From positions 1,116,001 through 1,180,000 of the forward strand of contig NZ_UGHK01000002.1 of assembly GCF_900450705.1 (NCBI RefSeq): 64,000 bases of DNA. The letters run 5' to 3'. This stretch comes from Avibacterium paragallinarum. GTDB taxonomy: Bacteria > Pseudomonadota > Gammaproteobacteria > Enterobacterales > Pasteurellaceae. The notes below the pieces were generated by a model. That model ran no database searches. It was not told where the DNA came from and saw only the letters and a program-made list of their open reading frames with translations. The number at the start of each line of letters is the position of its first letter. Position 1 is the first letter of the stretch. Of the stretch, positions 26,541 through 33,734 are shown piece by piece. The translations under genes and the position numbers were made by a program.

Positions 26541-27053
26541 TTACATCTCTAACACAAACGCCAACACCTCTTCCATTGATGAAAACGTGAGTTTGTTTAA
26601 ATCTTGCTTAATCAACACAATTTCAAATGAGCCATCAATATCTGTCCACCCTAACTCGGCTAAACGTTTTATCATCGCTTGATACTGCATAATCTCCGCG
26701 GATAAATCACCCGTTTGAATCGCATTAAAATATGCTCGTTTTAAATTAACACTAAAGCCATAGGATTGATTTAAGTAATCGACATCAATAGTAATATCTG
26801 CACCAATAAAGCTATCTGCTGGATCAGAAAATTGAATACGTATATTCATTGAGCCTTTATAGTTAGCTTCAATCGTGCTTGGAATATTATTTATTACGGT
26901 AAAACCTTGCTCTTGTAAAAAAGAAACTGCTTCATCTACCATTAACGAAATTGCGTTTTCTTTTTTATCTCGCAACACACTCAAACGTTGTTCAAATAAC
27001 GCATTACATTCTGCCTTTAAATCTGCAAGCTGTTTACGCAATTCAAATGACAT
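26541..27053 (-). CDS. Unknown cargo protein between late promoter and lysis genes
   Basis: The 170-residue product (FELRKQLADLKAECNALFEQ; SLMVDEAVSFLQEQGFTVIN; IQFSDPADSFIGADITIDVD; KLTFSSMEEVLAFVLEM) has no recognised motif. It has an N-terminal helix and a beta-rich middle, with no membrane segment. Its low GC and flanking terminators mark it as a separately acquired unit. Genes in this slot, between PR' and lysis in lambdoid phages, are often lysogenic conversion or exclusion genes. Confidence 0.7.
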   Translation of the reverse strand: MSFELRKQLADLKAECNALFEQRLSVLRDKKENAISLMVDEAVSFLQEQGFTVINNIPSTIEANYKGSMNIRIQFSDPADSFIGADITIDVDYLNQSYGFSVNLKRAYFNAIQTGDLSAEIMQYQAMIKRLAELGWTDIDGSFEIVLIKQDLNKLTFSSMEEVLAFVLEM

Positions 27054-27113
27054 AGTTATCTCCTTTTAGGATTGACCAAATGCAGAGCAATTTATAGTGA
27101 AAAATAAACCTAC

Positions 27114-27142
27114 AAAAAAGCCCTAGATTGTATTCTAGGGCT
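27114..27142 (-). terminator. tR'-like early terminator downstream of late promoter
   Basis: AGCCCTAGA and TCTAGGGCT form a 9-bp stem followed by TTTTTT on the minus strand, about 50-100 nt after the putative late promoter. This is the layout on which Q-type antiterminators act. Confidence 0.7.
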
Positions 27143-27193
27143 GTTAAAATTCATTCGTGCGTTTTAAACGTGCGAAACCGCACTATAGATAAG

Positions 27194-27222
27194 ACTATAC
27201 ACTTTTAGTTCGAACAAAACAA
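27194..27222 (-). promoter_or_regulatory. Candidate late promoter PR'
   Basis: On the minus strand TTGTTT, a 17-bp spacer and TATAGT lie just past the Q gene. The -35 is weak, as is common for activated promoters. The tR'-like terminator and late genes follow. Confidence 0.5.
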
Positions 27223-27236
27223 GCATTTTTTATACA

Positions 27237-27641
27237 TCACGCTAAGAAAAGGCATTTGTTTTTACTCAACATCAATTTCAATGCAGTTTCAGCAATTTTC
27301 ATCTGCTCAAAATAACGTGTTTTCTTAATCCCAAACCTCTCCAAAATCCCAACCCGCACTGGCACACGATTTCGATCATATTCCGTATAAAGCGGCAAAC
27401 GGTAAGCATAAGTTGCCATAAATAAATCGTAAAGCTCAGGTGTTGCTTTACGCATCACTAGCACGCAACGCTCGATTTCCTCAGCTAACGACTCACTAAC
27501 GGGATCAACTCGTCTTTTGCTCTCATCAATCGGCGTGGGAATGCTCACCGAAAGGCAAGGATATTCCGTGCCTAATCTAGGCGTTGCCCAGTACCCCCAT
27601 TGTGTGCAGACTTTTTTAATATCGTTAAAAACTAATTCCAT
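27237..27641 (-). CDS. Q-family late gene antiterminator
   Basis: A 134-residue protein resembling phage Q/antitermination proteins (FNDIKKVCTQWGYWATPRLG; SLAEEIERCVLVMRKATPEL; YRLPLYTEYDRNRVPVR). It is the last early gene and lies immediately before the late promoter and its terminator, the canonical Q position. It overlaps NinG by 10 bp. Confidence 0.82.
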   Translation of the reverse strand: MELVFNDIKKVCTQWGYWATPRLGTEYPCLSVSIPTPIDESKRRVDPVSESLAEEIERCVLVMRKATPELYDLFMATYAYRLPLYTEYDRNRVPVRVGILERFGIKKTRYFEQMKIAETALKLMLSKNKCLFLA

Positions 27642-28231
27642 TGCTTCCCTCGCTTTTCTAATAACTTCACTTTCCGCTCAAAAATCCGCTTAATCCGCCT
27701 TAAATCCTCATCGCTATAATGTCTTGGGCGTTGATCGCTTTCGATTTCTCGCACCTTTTCAATACCCAAACGCTCAATCAGCCGTATGCGATATTCGTGG
27801 TAATTTCCGCCCAACCATCGATTGCAGCGTTTGCATTGACCAAAAATATTAAGCGTATAAAACCGCAAGTGCGGGGCTGAACTACGGCTACGATAATGCC
27901 CCGCATCAAATCCCCCGCCTAATTTCTCGCTAATCAACGGCGTACCGCACGAGATACATTCCTTATTCGCATCACGAAAACGGATATATTTATTCACCGC
28001 ACTTTGAGCTTCAGCAATGAGCTGATGATGCGTTTTCAACCCCTCTTTCACCGTCCGAATTTTTGCTTTTTCCGCCCGCACTTTTTCACGCTCTGCTTTT
28101 TCCCGCTGCTTCGCCTGCTTCAGCCTCGCCAACGCCACCCCACATTCAGGGCTACACCATTGCCGAAAGCTGTCATAGGTTTCAAAACGTTCACCACAGA
28201 TTTTGCATTTTCGTTTTCGTATTTTTGTCAT
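27632..28231 (-). CDS. ninG: NinG-like recombination endonuclease
   Basis: A 199-residue NinG/Rap-type protein. N-terminal zinc-binding pairs occur in CKICGERFETYDSFRQWCSP, a second pair in CISCGTPL and CKRCNRW, and GGGFDAGHYRSRS and LNIFGQCKRCNRWLGGNYHE form the HNH-like core. It is a Holliday-junction nuclease of the lambda nin region. The gene sits upstream of Q as in lambda. Confidence 0.93.
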   Translation of the reverse strand: MTKIRKRKCKICGERFETYDSFRQWCSPECGVALARLKQAKQREKAEREKVRAEKAKIRTVKEGLKTHHQLIAEAQSAVNKYIRFRDANKECISCGTPLISEKLGGGFDAGHYRSRSSAPHLRFYTLNIFGQCKRCNRWLGGNYHEYRIRLIERLGIEKVREIESDQRPRHYSDEDLRRIKRIFERKVKLLEKRGKQWN

Positions 28232-28271
28232 TCATACCTCAAAAAAAATACACATTATCGCCACAAAAATA

Positions 28272-28300
28272 TTGACACACGCCTAATAAATACTTATAAT
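28272..28300 (+). promoter_or_regulatory. Consensus sigma-70 promoter for hicAB (second copy)
   Basis: TTGACA (28272-28277), a 17-bp spacer and TATAAT (28295-28300) match the consensus exactly. It drives the plus-strand hicAB pair against the early operon and overlaps no gene. Confidence 0.85.
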
Positions 28301-28339
28301 ACACACATTAATTAACAACACATCGAGGAGAAAACAAAT

Positions 28340-28516
28340 GTGAACAGCAAACAAATGATAAAATTGCTCAAACAAGATGGTTGGTATCTTGATAGCATAA
28401 ATGGAAGCCACCACCATTTTGAGCATCATCAAAAAAAGGGAAAAGTTACCGTTCCCCACCCAAGAGCCGAATTAGGACATCTTGAAAAATTAATCAGAAA
28501 ACAAGCGGGGCTATAA
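28340..28516 (+). CDS. hicA: HicA-family toxin (second system)
   Basis: A 58-residue HicA: MIKLLKQDGWYLDSINGSHH with the catalytic His in GSHHHF, then KVTVPHPRAELGHLEKLIRK. The start is GTG at 28340 or ATG at 28355; an ATG at 28338 is followed at once by TGA and cannot be used. RBS GAGGAG lies upstream. A GGGGCTATAAGCCCC hairpin ends the gene, echoing the hairpin between hicA and hicB of the first system. Confidence 0.88.
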   Translation: MNSKQMIKLLKQDGWYLDSINGSHHHFEHHQKKGKVTVPHPRAELGHLEKLIRKQAGL

Positions 28517-28537
28517 GCCCCTTTAAGGAGAAAATCA

Positions 28538-28942
28538 ATGTTATATCCAATCGCACTTGAAAAAGTTACTGATGGTTATGTTGTCTCCGTGCCTGATATT
28601 CCTGGCTGTTTTTCAGCTGGTGATACATTGGAAGAGGCATATAACAATGTAAAACAAGCTATCACATCACATCTGGAGTTAGTTGTCCGAGACAATGAAG
28701 AAGTTCCTCTACCAACCCCGCTAGAAGAACATAAAGCCAATCCAGATTATCAAAGCGTTGATATTTTCTTTGGCGTTGTTGATGTTGATATTAGCCACCT
28801 CTTAGGGAAAGCTGAACGTATCAACATCACAATGCCAGCCTACTTAATTAAACGTATTGATGAGTTTGTCGCTACACACCCACATTACAAAAACCGTAGT
28901 CATTTTCTTGCCTCAGTCAGCGCAGATAAAATAATGGCTTAA
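28538..28942 (+). CDS. hicB: HicB-family antitoxin (second system)
   Basis: A 134-residue antitoxin with the HicB fold at residues 1-55 (YPIALEKVTDGYVVSVPDIP; GCFSAGDTLEEAYNNVKQAI). The C-terminus looks like an RHH-type dimerisation/DNA-binding element (INITMPAYLIKRIDEFVA). It neutralises HicA and likely represses the consensus promoter upstream. RBS AAGGAG is present. Confidence 0.92.
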   Translation: MLYPIALEKVTDGYVVSVPDIPGCFSAGDTLEEAYNNVKQAITSHLELVVRDNEEVPLPTPLEEHKANPDYQSVDIFFGVVDVDISHLLGKAERINITMPAYLIKRIDEFVATHPHYKNRSHFLASVSADKIMA

Positions 28943-29125
28943 TATCCCCCTTACGCTTGACATTCTCCTCGGTCAAGCGTAGGATTTAACTCAAAGGTGC
29001 TTCAAAACGCCTTTTAAAATACCTACAGTCGCCATTCACTGCGTCAATGTGATTTTTTTGTATCTGAAATTTGGTGTTTCTCCTTTTCTCAACCAAATTC
29101 AATACAAATAATAAATTCAATCTAT
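28943..29125. other. Gene-free leader between hicB and the second C4 RNA
   Basis: It holds an inverted repeat TACGCTTGAC...GTCAAGCGTA near 28951-28982, resembling the terminal hairpins of IS200/IS605 elements, and the motif AAATTTGGTGTTTCTCC (29067-29083). A near-identical motif lies upstream of the first C4 RNA (9208-9223, minus strand). No reading frame or clear promoter was identified. Confidence 0.4.
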
Positions 29126-29191
29126 GGATAGGGTGGTGAGGAAATAACCAATACCCACGCCGTCACTGTAGCGGTTTTGAACACCCTATCC
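29126..29191 (+). ncRNA. Second C4-type antisense RNA upstream of Bro-N gene
   Basis: GGAUAGGGUG (29126-29135) pairs perfectly with CACCCUAUCC (29182-29191). Inside, CCG...CGG forms a hairpin. ACUGUA (29165-29170) is complementary to UACAGU (29214-29219) directly before the ATG, and UUUUGAA (29175-29181) to UUCAAAA (29202-29208). The RBS AAAAGGAAA lies between the two target segments. Order and polarity match the first C4-type RNA, although the sequences differ. Confidence 0.55.
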
Positions 29192-29219
29192 GCCCAACCT
29201 ATTCAAAAGGAAATACAGT

Positions 29220-29870
29220 ATGTCAAATCAACTTTTCAACTTTAATTCAAGCCCTGTTCGTATTGAAATTTTCGACAATCAACCGTTTTTCTGTTTGCTT
29301 GATGTTTGCAGAATTTTTCAAATCCAAAATTCCCGTAGAGTTCAAAGCCAGATGCTAGATCCTCAAGGTGTACGTCTAGCGTACGCTTTGGCAAAAGATG
29401 AAAAACAACGTAAAACTGCCTTCATCAATGAACCCAATTTATATCGGATCATTTTTCGTAGTGAAAAACCCATCGCAAAATCATTCCAAAACTGGGTATT
29501 TGAAGAAGTTCTTCCACAAATCCGCAAAACTGGAAAATACAGTTTACAAAATCAACAACTCGCCCTACCTGAACCCGAAAAGAAATACACTTTTGAATTC
29601 ACCGAGTACGAGCTTGAACAACTTGCTTGGTTATGGTTCAGCCACAAACGGATGAACACCCTACTCGCTGAGCTTTATGCCCCGCTGAACGCCATTGGCT
29701 CAACCTACAGTGGCGCGGTTTACAGCCACGCCTATGAGTACAAACGCCATTATGAAGAAAGCCAAGCTACCCTACAGCGTTTAACTCAACCATTTACCCA
29801 ATCGAAAAAACTCAATTGGCAACGAGTTATCCCTAAAATCAACCCAACAAAAAAGCTGCTTGATTTCTAA
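29220..29870 (+). CDS. Bro-N family antirepressor (second copy)
   Basis: A 216-residue protein. The Bro-N domain covers residues 1-105 (FNSSPVRIEIFDNQPFFCLL; VCRIFQIQNSRRVQSQMLD; AFINEPNLYRIIFRSEKPIA; FQNWVFEEVLPQIRKTGKYS). The C-terminus is different from the 8241 copy, with EYELEQLAWLWFSHKRMNTL, a phage antirepressor-type helical region. It is transcribed against the early genes and preceded by a C4-type RNA. Confidence 0.87.
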   Translation: MSNQLFNFNSSPVRIEIFDNQPFFCLLDVCRIFQIQNSRRVQSQMLDPQGVRLAYALAKDEKQRKTAFINEPNLYRIIFRSEKPIAKSFQNWVFEEVLPQIRKTGKYSLQNQQLALPEPEKKYTFEFTEYELEQLAWLWFSHKRMNTLLAELYAPLNAIGSTYSGAVYSHAYEYKRHYEESQATLQRLTQPFTQSKKLNWQRVIPKINPTKKLLDF

Positions 29871-29885
29871 AACTCCCCAAAATCC

Positions 29886-29908
29886 AACCGCACTTCGGTG
29901 CGGTTTTT
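29886..29908 (+). terminator. Terminator after Bro-N gene
   Basis: AACCGCAC-ttcg-GTGCGGTT followed by TTT; contains one uptake-signal 9-mer. Confidence 0.8.
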
Positions 29909-29946
29909 GTTATACTTGTGTTATACTTCTCTACAGGGAGGATTAA

Positions 29947-30042
29947 ATGGCACTTACAATCGGATTATTTACCCTTGCCGCGGTAATGTTCGGCATTGTA
30001 ATGGCGATTAATCACGCCGTTAAAAAAGATAAAAATGCTTAA
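29947..30042 (+). CDS. 31-residue single-pass membrane microprotein
   Basis: The frame begins MALTIGLFTLAAVMFGIVMA and ends NHAVKKDKNA, one membrane helix with a basic cytoplasmic tail. It has a strong RBS (CAGGGAGG, 5 nt before ATG), a promoter-like TATACT upstream and dedicated terminators on both sides. These make a real gene likely. Its function is unknown; type I toxin or lysis/exclusion peptides look similar. Confidence 0.65.
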   Translation: MALTIGLFTLAAVMFGIVMAINHAVKKDKNA

Positions 30043-30048
30043 TTTTTT

Positions 30049-30071
30049 AACCGCTCTTTTGAGCGGTTTTT
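30049..30071. terminator. Bidirectional terminator between microprotein and ninB
   Basis: AACCGCTC-tttt-GAGCGGTT followed by TTT on the plus strand; the minus strand also carries an A/T-rich flank. Confidence 0.7.
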
Positions 30072-30495
30072 AATAGCCGTAAAATCCTTGCCTGTCGCTA
30101 AATCTCACGCCTTGTTCTGCTGCCCAAGCCTGAACATACTCAATCAAACTCGCTAACCGTTTCACGCCCATTTGTGCCGTGCTTTCGCGTAAATTCACGA
30201 CTTCACCCTCAAAGCCAATCGCCATCTCCGCTTGCTCGCCAGTGGCAATTTTATGACCGCTCACAAAAAGCATTTTCCACGTTTCCAATGTTTGCTTTTT
30301 GCCGTTAAAGGTACATTGCTTGGCAATATCCGTTAGCATTGCGTGGAGTTTTGCATTCTGTGCCAACGTGCGTGTTAAGGGCTTTATTTCCACCACCGCA
30401 GGGCTTTTCTCATCTAAGGCAAGGGAATGTATTACCCCGATCGCATTTTGCTGTATGCGTGCATTACGCAAGAAAAAGCGTTGTTTAGTTTCCAT
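30070..30495 (-). CDS. ninB: NinB recombination mediator
   Basis: A 141-residue NinB/Orf-type protein (QRFFLRNARIQQNAIGVIHS; VEIKPLTRTLAQNAKLHAML; MGVKRLASLIEYVQAWAAEQ; GVRFSD). It loads recombinase onto SSB-coated DNA. It overlaps the Dam remnant end at 30485-30487. A GTG two codons upstream could also start it. Confidence 0.88.
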   Translation of the reverse strand: METKQRFFLRNARIQQNAIGVIHSLALDEKSPAVVEIKPLTRTLAQNAKLHAMLTDIAKQCTFNGKKQTLETWKMLFVSGHKIATGEQAEMAIGFEGEVVNLRESTAQMGVKRLASLIEYVQAWAAEQGVRFSDRQGFYGY

Positions 30496-30607
30496 ACCCA
30501 CCGCACTTCTTCACAAAATCTAACGTAACCGAACGCTGTAAGAGCCAGTCAAAAACATATTTCGGCGTGCACCACGTGTCTTTGTCGAATTGTTGTTCGG
30601 TCATCAT
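30485..30607 (-). pseudogene. Truncated phage Dam-type adenine methyltransferase
   Basis: Forty codons beginning MMTEQQFDKDTWCTPKYVFD resemble the N-terminus of phage N6-adenine methyltransferases, in which (W/D)xTPxxLFxxL starts the domain. The frame then stops at the start of ninB; the SAM-binding and DPPY parts are missing. The ATG overlaps the stop of the P-like gene. A deletion between dam and ninB is the simplest explanation. A real small protein cannot be excluded. Confidence 0.55.
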
Positions 30608-31287
30608 TTCATCCCTAAAATCGCTTTGCATTTTTCAATGCCGTGTTGATTAATTTTTCTTTGCACTTCAGGCGGAACAAAGCTCGGTTTCGCTGGCAGG
30701 GTGATTTGCGGTTTAGGCAACGTTTCGCCCGCTTCCAAACGTGTTGCCATTGAGTCTAATGCTTCTCCCACCGCCTTTCTCAATTCTTTTTTTGTTGCCT
30801 CACGATTGTCGCAATACAAATCCGTCAGCAGCCAATATTCCGCATCGCTCTCAAATTGGAATTTGTGGATTTCCAGCATTCCGTAGCCTTGGAATTTCTT
30901 GAGTCGTTGGTAAAGCTCTTCTTCGTTCGGCAAACCTAACGCTTCAAAGCGATCTTGCTTGCACCAAGAAATAAACTTGCCCACACCTGGGAAATAATCA
31001 TCAGGTTTCGACCGCACTTTACGCATTCCCGCACGAACTTGCTCAATGGTGCGAATATTGTTTTCCGCAAAGCCTAAAACCCAAGTGCGCTTGGTGATGG
31101 GTAGCTGCACTTCGTCAAATTGACCACGCATTGCTGGGCAAGCAGCGAATAATTGCGAAAAAATCTGATCAACCAATTTTTCAATCTCATTGGGCAAGCG
31201 TTGCGATTTTTGCTGTGGCTGGCTGGGAAATTTAGCTTGTCTTGCCATTGCGTTTTGCATTGTTTGCGGATTAACTTGTCTGATCAC
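30604..31287 (-). CDS. Replication protein P-like helicase loader
   Basis: The GTG at 31287 overlaps the stop of the O-like gene as GTGA and starts a 227-residue protein. The P-type segments are KLVDQIFSQLFAACPAMRGQ, WVLGFAENNIRTIEQVRAGM, PGVGKFISWCK and VPPEVQRKINQHGIEKCKAI. It brings host DnaB to the origin bound by the O-like protein. Confidence 0.85.
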   Translation of the reverse strand: MIRQVNPQTMQNAMARQAKFPSQPQQKSQRLPNEIEKLVDQIFSQLFAACPAMRGQFDEVQLPITKRTWVLGFAENNIRTIEQVRAGMRKVRSKPDDYFPGVGKFISWCKQDRFEALGLPNEEELYQRLKKFQGYGMLEIHKFQFESDAEYWLLTDLYCDNREATKKELRKAVGEALDSMATRLEAGETLPKPQITLPAKPSFVPPEVQRKINQHGIEKCKAILGMK

Positions 31288-32066
31288 AGCATTCCTCTCC
31301 AACCTTCCTCGGTGTTCCATTCAATCGCATTCAATTCTGAAGCCGTTTTACGCTGTGGTTTTGCGTTATTTTTCTTCACCGTGAGCTGATCCCATTTCTC
31401 CCGCAGCTTGGCAGGGCTAAGAATATTGGTTTTCCAGAACAAGTCTTGGTTTGCCCACTGAAACAGTCCGCAAATTTCCCTATGCGTTCGCTTATCACGC
31501 TCACGCATCAGGCGGATCTCATTCGCCCAGCTGTCGAAAGACGGCGGTTTGACGTCGGGGTTAAGTTTTTGAACTAATCCAAAAATCCACTGTGCGGCAG
31601 TCATATCATCATCGGAAAATTTAAATCGAGATTTTTTGCTCTCGCCGCCGTCCGAATTTTTTTCGGACGAAGAAGGAAGGTTAATTGACTGGTTAATAGA
31701 GTGACTGGTTATGGTGCTAGCTCCTAGCATACCCCCTATGCTATCTGCTGGCATACCTATGCCATCTCCTAGCATACCCGTGCTATCTGCTGGCATACCC
31801 TTATCAAGGTGCAAAATATAAAGATTAGAGCTTGAGCCGTCTTTATTTTTGCGAGCTTTTTTAGAGATAAACCCCATTTGAATTAATGCCTCAATATGCG
31901 TTCTTGCACTGGCTTTTGAGATTTCACAAACATCGGCAATATATTGATAGGAAGGAAAGCAAATGCCATCATCATTAGCGTTATCTGCTAATTTCAATAA
32001 GACTAATTTACGCAAAGGATTACCGACTTTAATCTCCATTGCTTTTGCCATTAAAAGTAAACTCAT
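31284..32066 (-). CDS. Replication initiator, O-like, with winged-helix domain
   Basis: Residues 1-95 form a winged helix-turn-helix ([40 protein letters not shown]). A Gly/Met/Ser/Ala repeat linker ([20 protein letters not shown]) is encoded by DNA iterons. The C-terminal part ([40 protein letters not shown]) resembles P-interacting O domains. It binds the origin embedded within its own gene, as lambda O does. Confidence 0.85.
   Translation of the reverse strand: MSLLLMAKAMEIKVGNPLRKLVLLKLADNANDDGICFPSYQYIADVCEISKASARTHIEALIQMGFISKKARKNKDGSSSNLYILHLDKGMPADSTGMLGDGIGMPADSIGGMLGASTITSHSINQSINLPSSSEKNSDGGESKKSRFKFSDDDMTAAQWIFGLVQKLNPDVKPPSFDSWANEIRLMRERDKRTHREICGLFQWANQDLFWKTNILSPAKLREKWDQLTVKKNNAKPQRKTASELNAIEWNTEEGWRGML
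31713..31799. repeat. Four 21-bp iterons: candidate phage replication origin
   Basis: Copies lie at 31713-31733, 31737-31757, 31758-31778 and 31779-31799. Each carries the dyad TGCTA(T/G)CT(S)CTRGCA followed by TACC. The last three are directly adjacent at 21-bp pitch, two DNA turns, and the first is displaced by one codon. An AT-rich stretch lies beside them. Position inside the O-like gene matches lambdoid origins. Confidence 0.8.
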
Positions 32067-32851
32067 AGCCCCACCGCCTTATCTTGTGTAAATTCCCCAT
32101 TCCAATTTGCTTTCATTGGCAAACTCCCTTTCACATACCATTCATAGAGCTTTGCCGCCCCTTTCTTCAACAACACAGGTTTATACGCGATAAACGGCTC
32201 TTTACCGTGCTGAGAAATCTCCGTGGTTTCTTCCGTGAGATATTGATCTCGGGCATAAGCCTTAACGCGTTTTGTTCTGCTATCTTGGTAGAGCCAGTTT
32301 TTACCAATCAAAAATTCACCCACTTTTAACGCATTAACCCCATTCAACCCTTTCACAAATTCAAATGGAGAAATTCCATTGCGGAAATAACTTTCCATTG
32401 ATTCGATTTGTTCGGATTTTTGCTTGCTTTCTAACAAGGCTTGGTGTTCGCGAACTAATGCGAGTTGTTCACTTTCTTTTGCATCTGCCCAAGCCCGAGC
32501 AGCAGCAACAGGATCGCTAAAGTTAGGCAAAAGTGCGGTGGTTTTTTGCTGATTTTCTAGTTCATTTAAACGATCAATAATCTTGGCTCTTAACTCAATC
32601 CGATAGCCGGAAACTAAAATCATCGTTTCTCGTTTTGGTAAACGAATTTCGCTTGTTAAACCTGTTTCAGGATTTTTAATAATAAAAATCCCTTTAAAAT
32701 CAAGACTATCCATATTTGGATAGAGTTCATCAAGCATATTACGAATATCACGCATAACGTGAGCGTGTTGTTTTTCACATAATTGAGCAATTTCGCGACT
32801 ACTCATCGTAATACTTGATTTTTCTGTATTTATCGGTAATAATTCTGTCAT
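32063..32851 (-). CDS. Rha-family regulator with KilAC antirepressor C-terminus
   Basis: The N-terminal 100 residues are a Rha domain ([37 protein letters not shown]). The C-terminal 120 form a KilAC/ANT domain ([59 protein letters not shown]). It is an early regulator, perhaps a third antirepressor of this prophage. It overlaps the O-like gene by 4 bp. Confidence 0.9.
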   Translation of the reverse strand: MTELLPINTEKSSITMSSREIAQLCEKQHAHVMRDIRNMLDELYPNMDSLDFKGIFIIKNPETGLTSEIRLPKRETMILVSGYRIELRAKIIDRLNELENQQKTTALLPNFSDPVAAARAWADAKESEQLALVREHQALLESKQKSEQIESMESYFRNGISPFEFVKGLNGVNALKVGEFLIGKNWLYQDSRTKRVKAYARDQYLTEETTEISQHGKEPFIAYKPVLLKKGAAKLYEWYVKGSLPMKANWNGEFTQDKAVGL

Positions 32852-32879
32852 CTATGTAGCTCCTTATAGCTCTTAATTG

Positions 32880-32903
32880 CCACCGCTCCAACGGTGGTTT
32901 TTT
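32880..32903 (+). terminator. Plus-strand terminator-like hairpin in the early operon
   Basis: CCACCG-ctccaa-CGGTGG followed by TTTTTTATT on the plus strand, against the direction of the surrounding genes. It would stop antisense or rightward transcripts entering the regulator region. Confidence 0.55.
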
Positions 32904-33342
32904 ATTGCTTATGAATAGCAATCGCCACTTCGATCGCTTTTGCCGTGGTCTGTTGTGATTTGTGCAATAACTTATGCAACACATCTTGCTCTTCCTGCGT
33001 CAGTACGCCGTCGCTCAAAAACTCGTTGAGCTTGGCAAATAAAATCCCACGCTCAGCAAGTTCTTGCAGTTGTAACTGCGATAGCTCGACTAAATCTGTT
33101 TCGTTTTCGTTCGGTACAGCAAAACTCACCTTGCCTAAACGCCGATTGATTTCATCCGACCAATTACTTACGCCATATTCAAGCTCAATGGCAATCAATT
33201 CTTCGCAGGTGAAACGCTGTCCTTTGGTTTGATACAAGCGGTTATTCAATGCCTGCTCTGTCATACCAAGAAAGCCCGCAACGGCTGCTTTTCCGCCTTG
33301 GCACTTTTCTATCATTTCAATAATCGTTTTCTTCATTGCCAT
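32902..33342 (-). CDS. CII/YmfL-like phage regulatory protein
   Basis: A 146-residue protein with an N-terminal CII/YmfL-type DNA-binding region (MIEKCQGGKAAVAGFLGMTE; ALNNRLYQTKGQRFTCEELI) and a helical C-terminus (LSQLQLQELAERGILFAKLN). It occupies the cII position after cro, and probably activates establishment promoters. Confidence 0.78.
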   Translation of the reverse strand: MAMKKTIIEMIEKCQGGKAAVAGFLGMTEQALNNRLYQTKGQRFTCEELIAIELEYGVSNWSDEINRRLGKVSFAVPNENETDLVELSQLQLQELAERGILFAKLNEFLSDGVLTQEEQDVLHKLLHKSQQTTAKAIEVAIAIHKQ

Positions 33343-33390
33343 AAATTCCTTGTGGATTTTGTGGTTTTGTTTTTGGGTGGAGGTGGTAAA

Positions 33391-33597
33391 TTAGCCGCCA
33401 ACAGGAAAAACATCATCAAGAGAACAAGTTAAACCGTGTTCATTTAACACTTGAACAATTTGCTTAGCTGTCTCAATTGATGGCTGTCTGATACCTAGCT
33501 CATAGTGACCAATAGCACCTTGTGTTTTATTAAGATGCTTAGCCATATCAGCTTGAGTTAAGTTGGCTGCTTTTCTGAACGCTGCAATTTTGTTCAT
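33391..33597 (-). CDS. Cro-like repressor
   Basis: A 68-residue Xre-family protein with HTH LTQADMAKHLNKTQGAIGHY, nearly identical in its recognition region (NKTQGAIGH) to that of the divergent CI. The two therefore read the same operators, as in lambda. RBS AGGAG lies before the ATG. Confidence 0.88.
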   Translation of the reverse strand: MNKIAAFRKAANLTQADMAKHLNKTQGAIGHYELGIRQPSIETAKQIVQVLNEHGLTCSLDDVFPVGG

Positions 33598-33626
33598 CGA
33601 TAAGCTCCTGTATTAAAAACACATAA

Positions 33627-33655
33627 ATAATACAAAAGGTATAATTGAATGTAAA
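33627..33655 (-). promoter_or_regulatory. PR-like promoter for the early operon
   Basis: On the minus strand TTTACA, a 17-bp spacer and TATTAT precede cro. The -10 overlaps operator site 1 (33629-33643), so repressor binding would block it. Confidence 0.7.
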
Positions 33656-33701
33656 GAGCAAAATACTTTTAGTATTTTGACTAATTAATACAATCGGTAA
33701 T
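33629..33701. promoter_or_regulatory. OR-like operator cluster (three sites)
   Basis: Three sites of the form AATAC-N5-GTATT: 33629-33643 (last base A), 33662-33676 (perfect) and 33687-33701 (GTAAT). Centres are 33 and 25 bp apart between cro and cI. The same palindrome occurs three times at 36545-36613. Confidence 0.8.
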
Positions 33702-33734
33702 AATTGGCTGATTTATTTAATAATGGTGAGAGCT

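Noticed and set aside
31713-31799. Short regularly spaced repeats as a CRISPR array
   Set aside because: The units abut at 21-bp pitch without spacers and lie in frame inside the O-like gene; iterons explain them.
33650-33665. boxA-like TGCTCTTTACA on the minus strand in OR
   Set aside because: It overlaps the PR -35 and lies upstream of the transcript start, so it cannot act as RNA.
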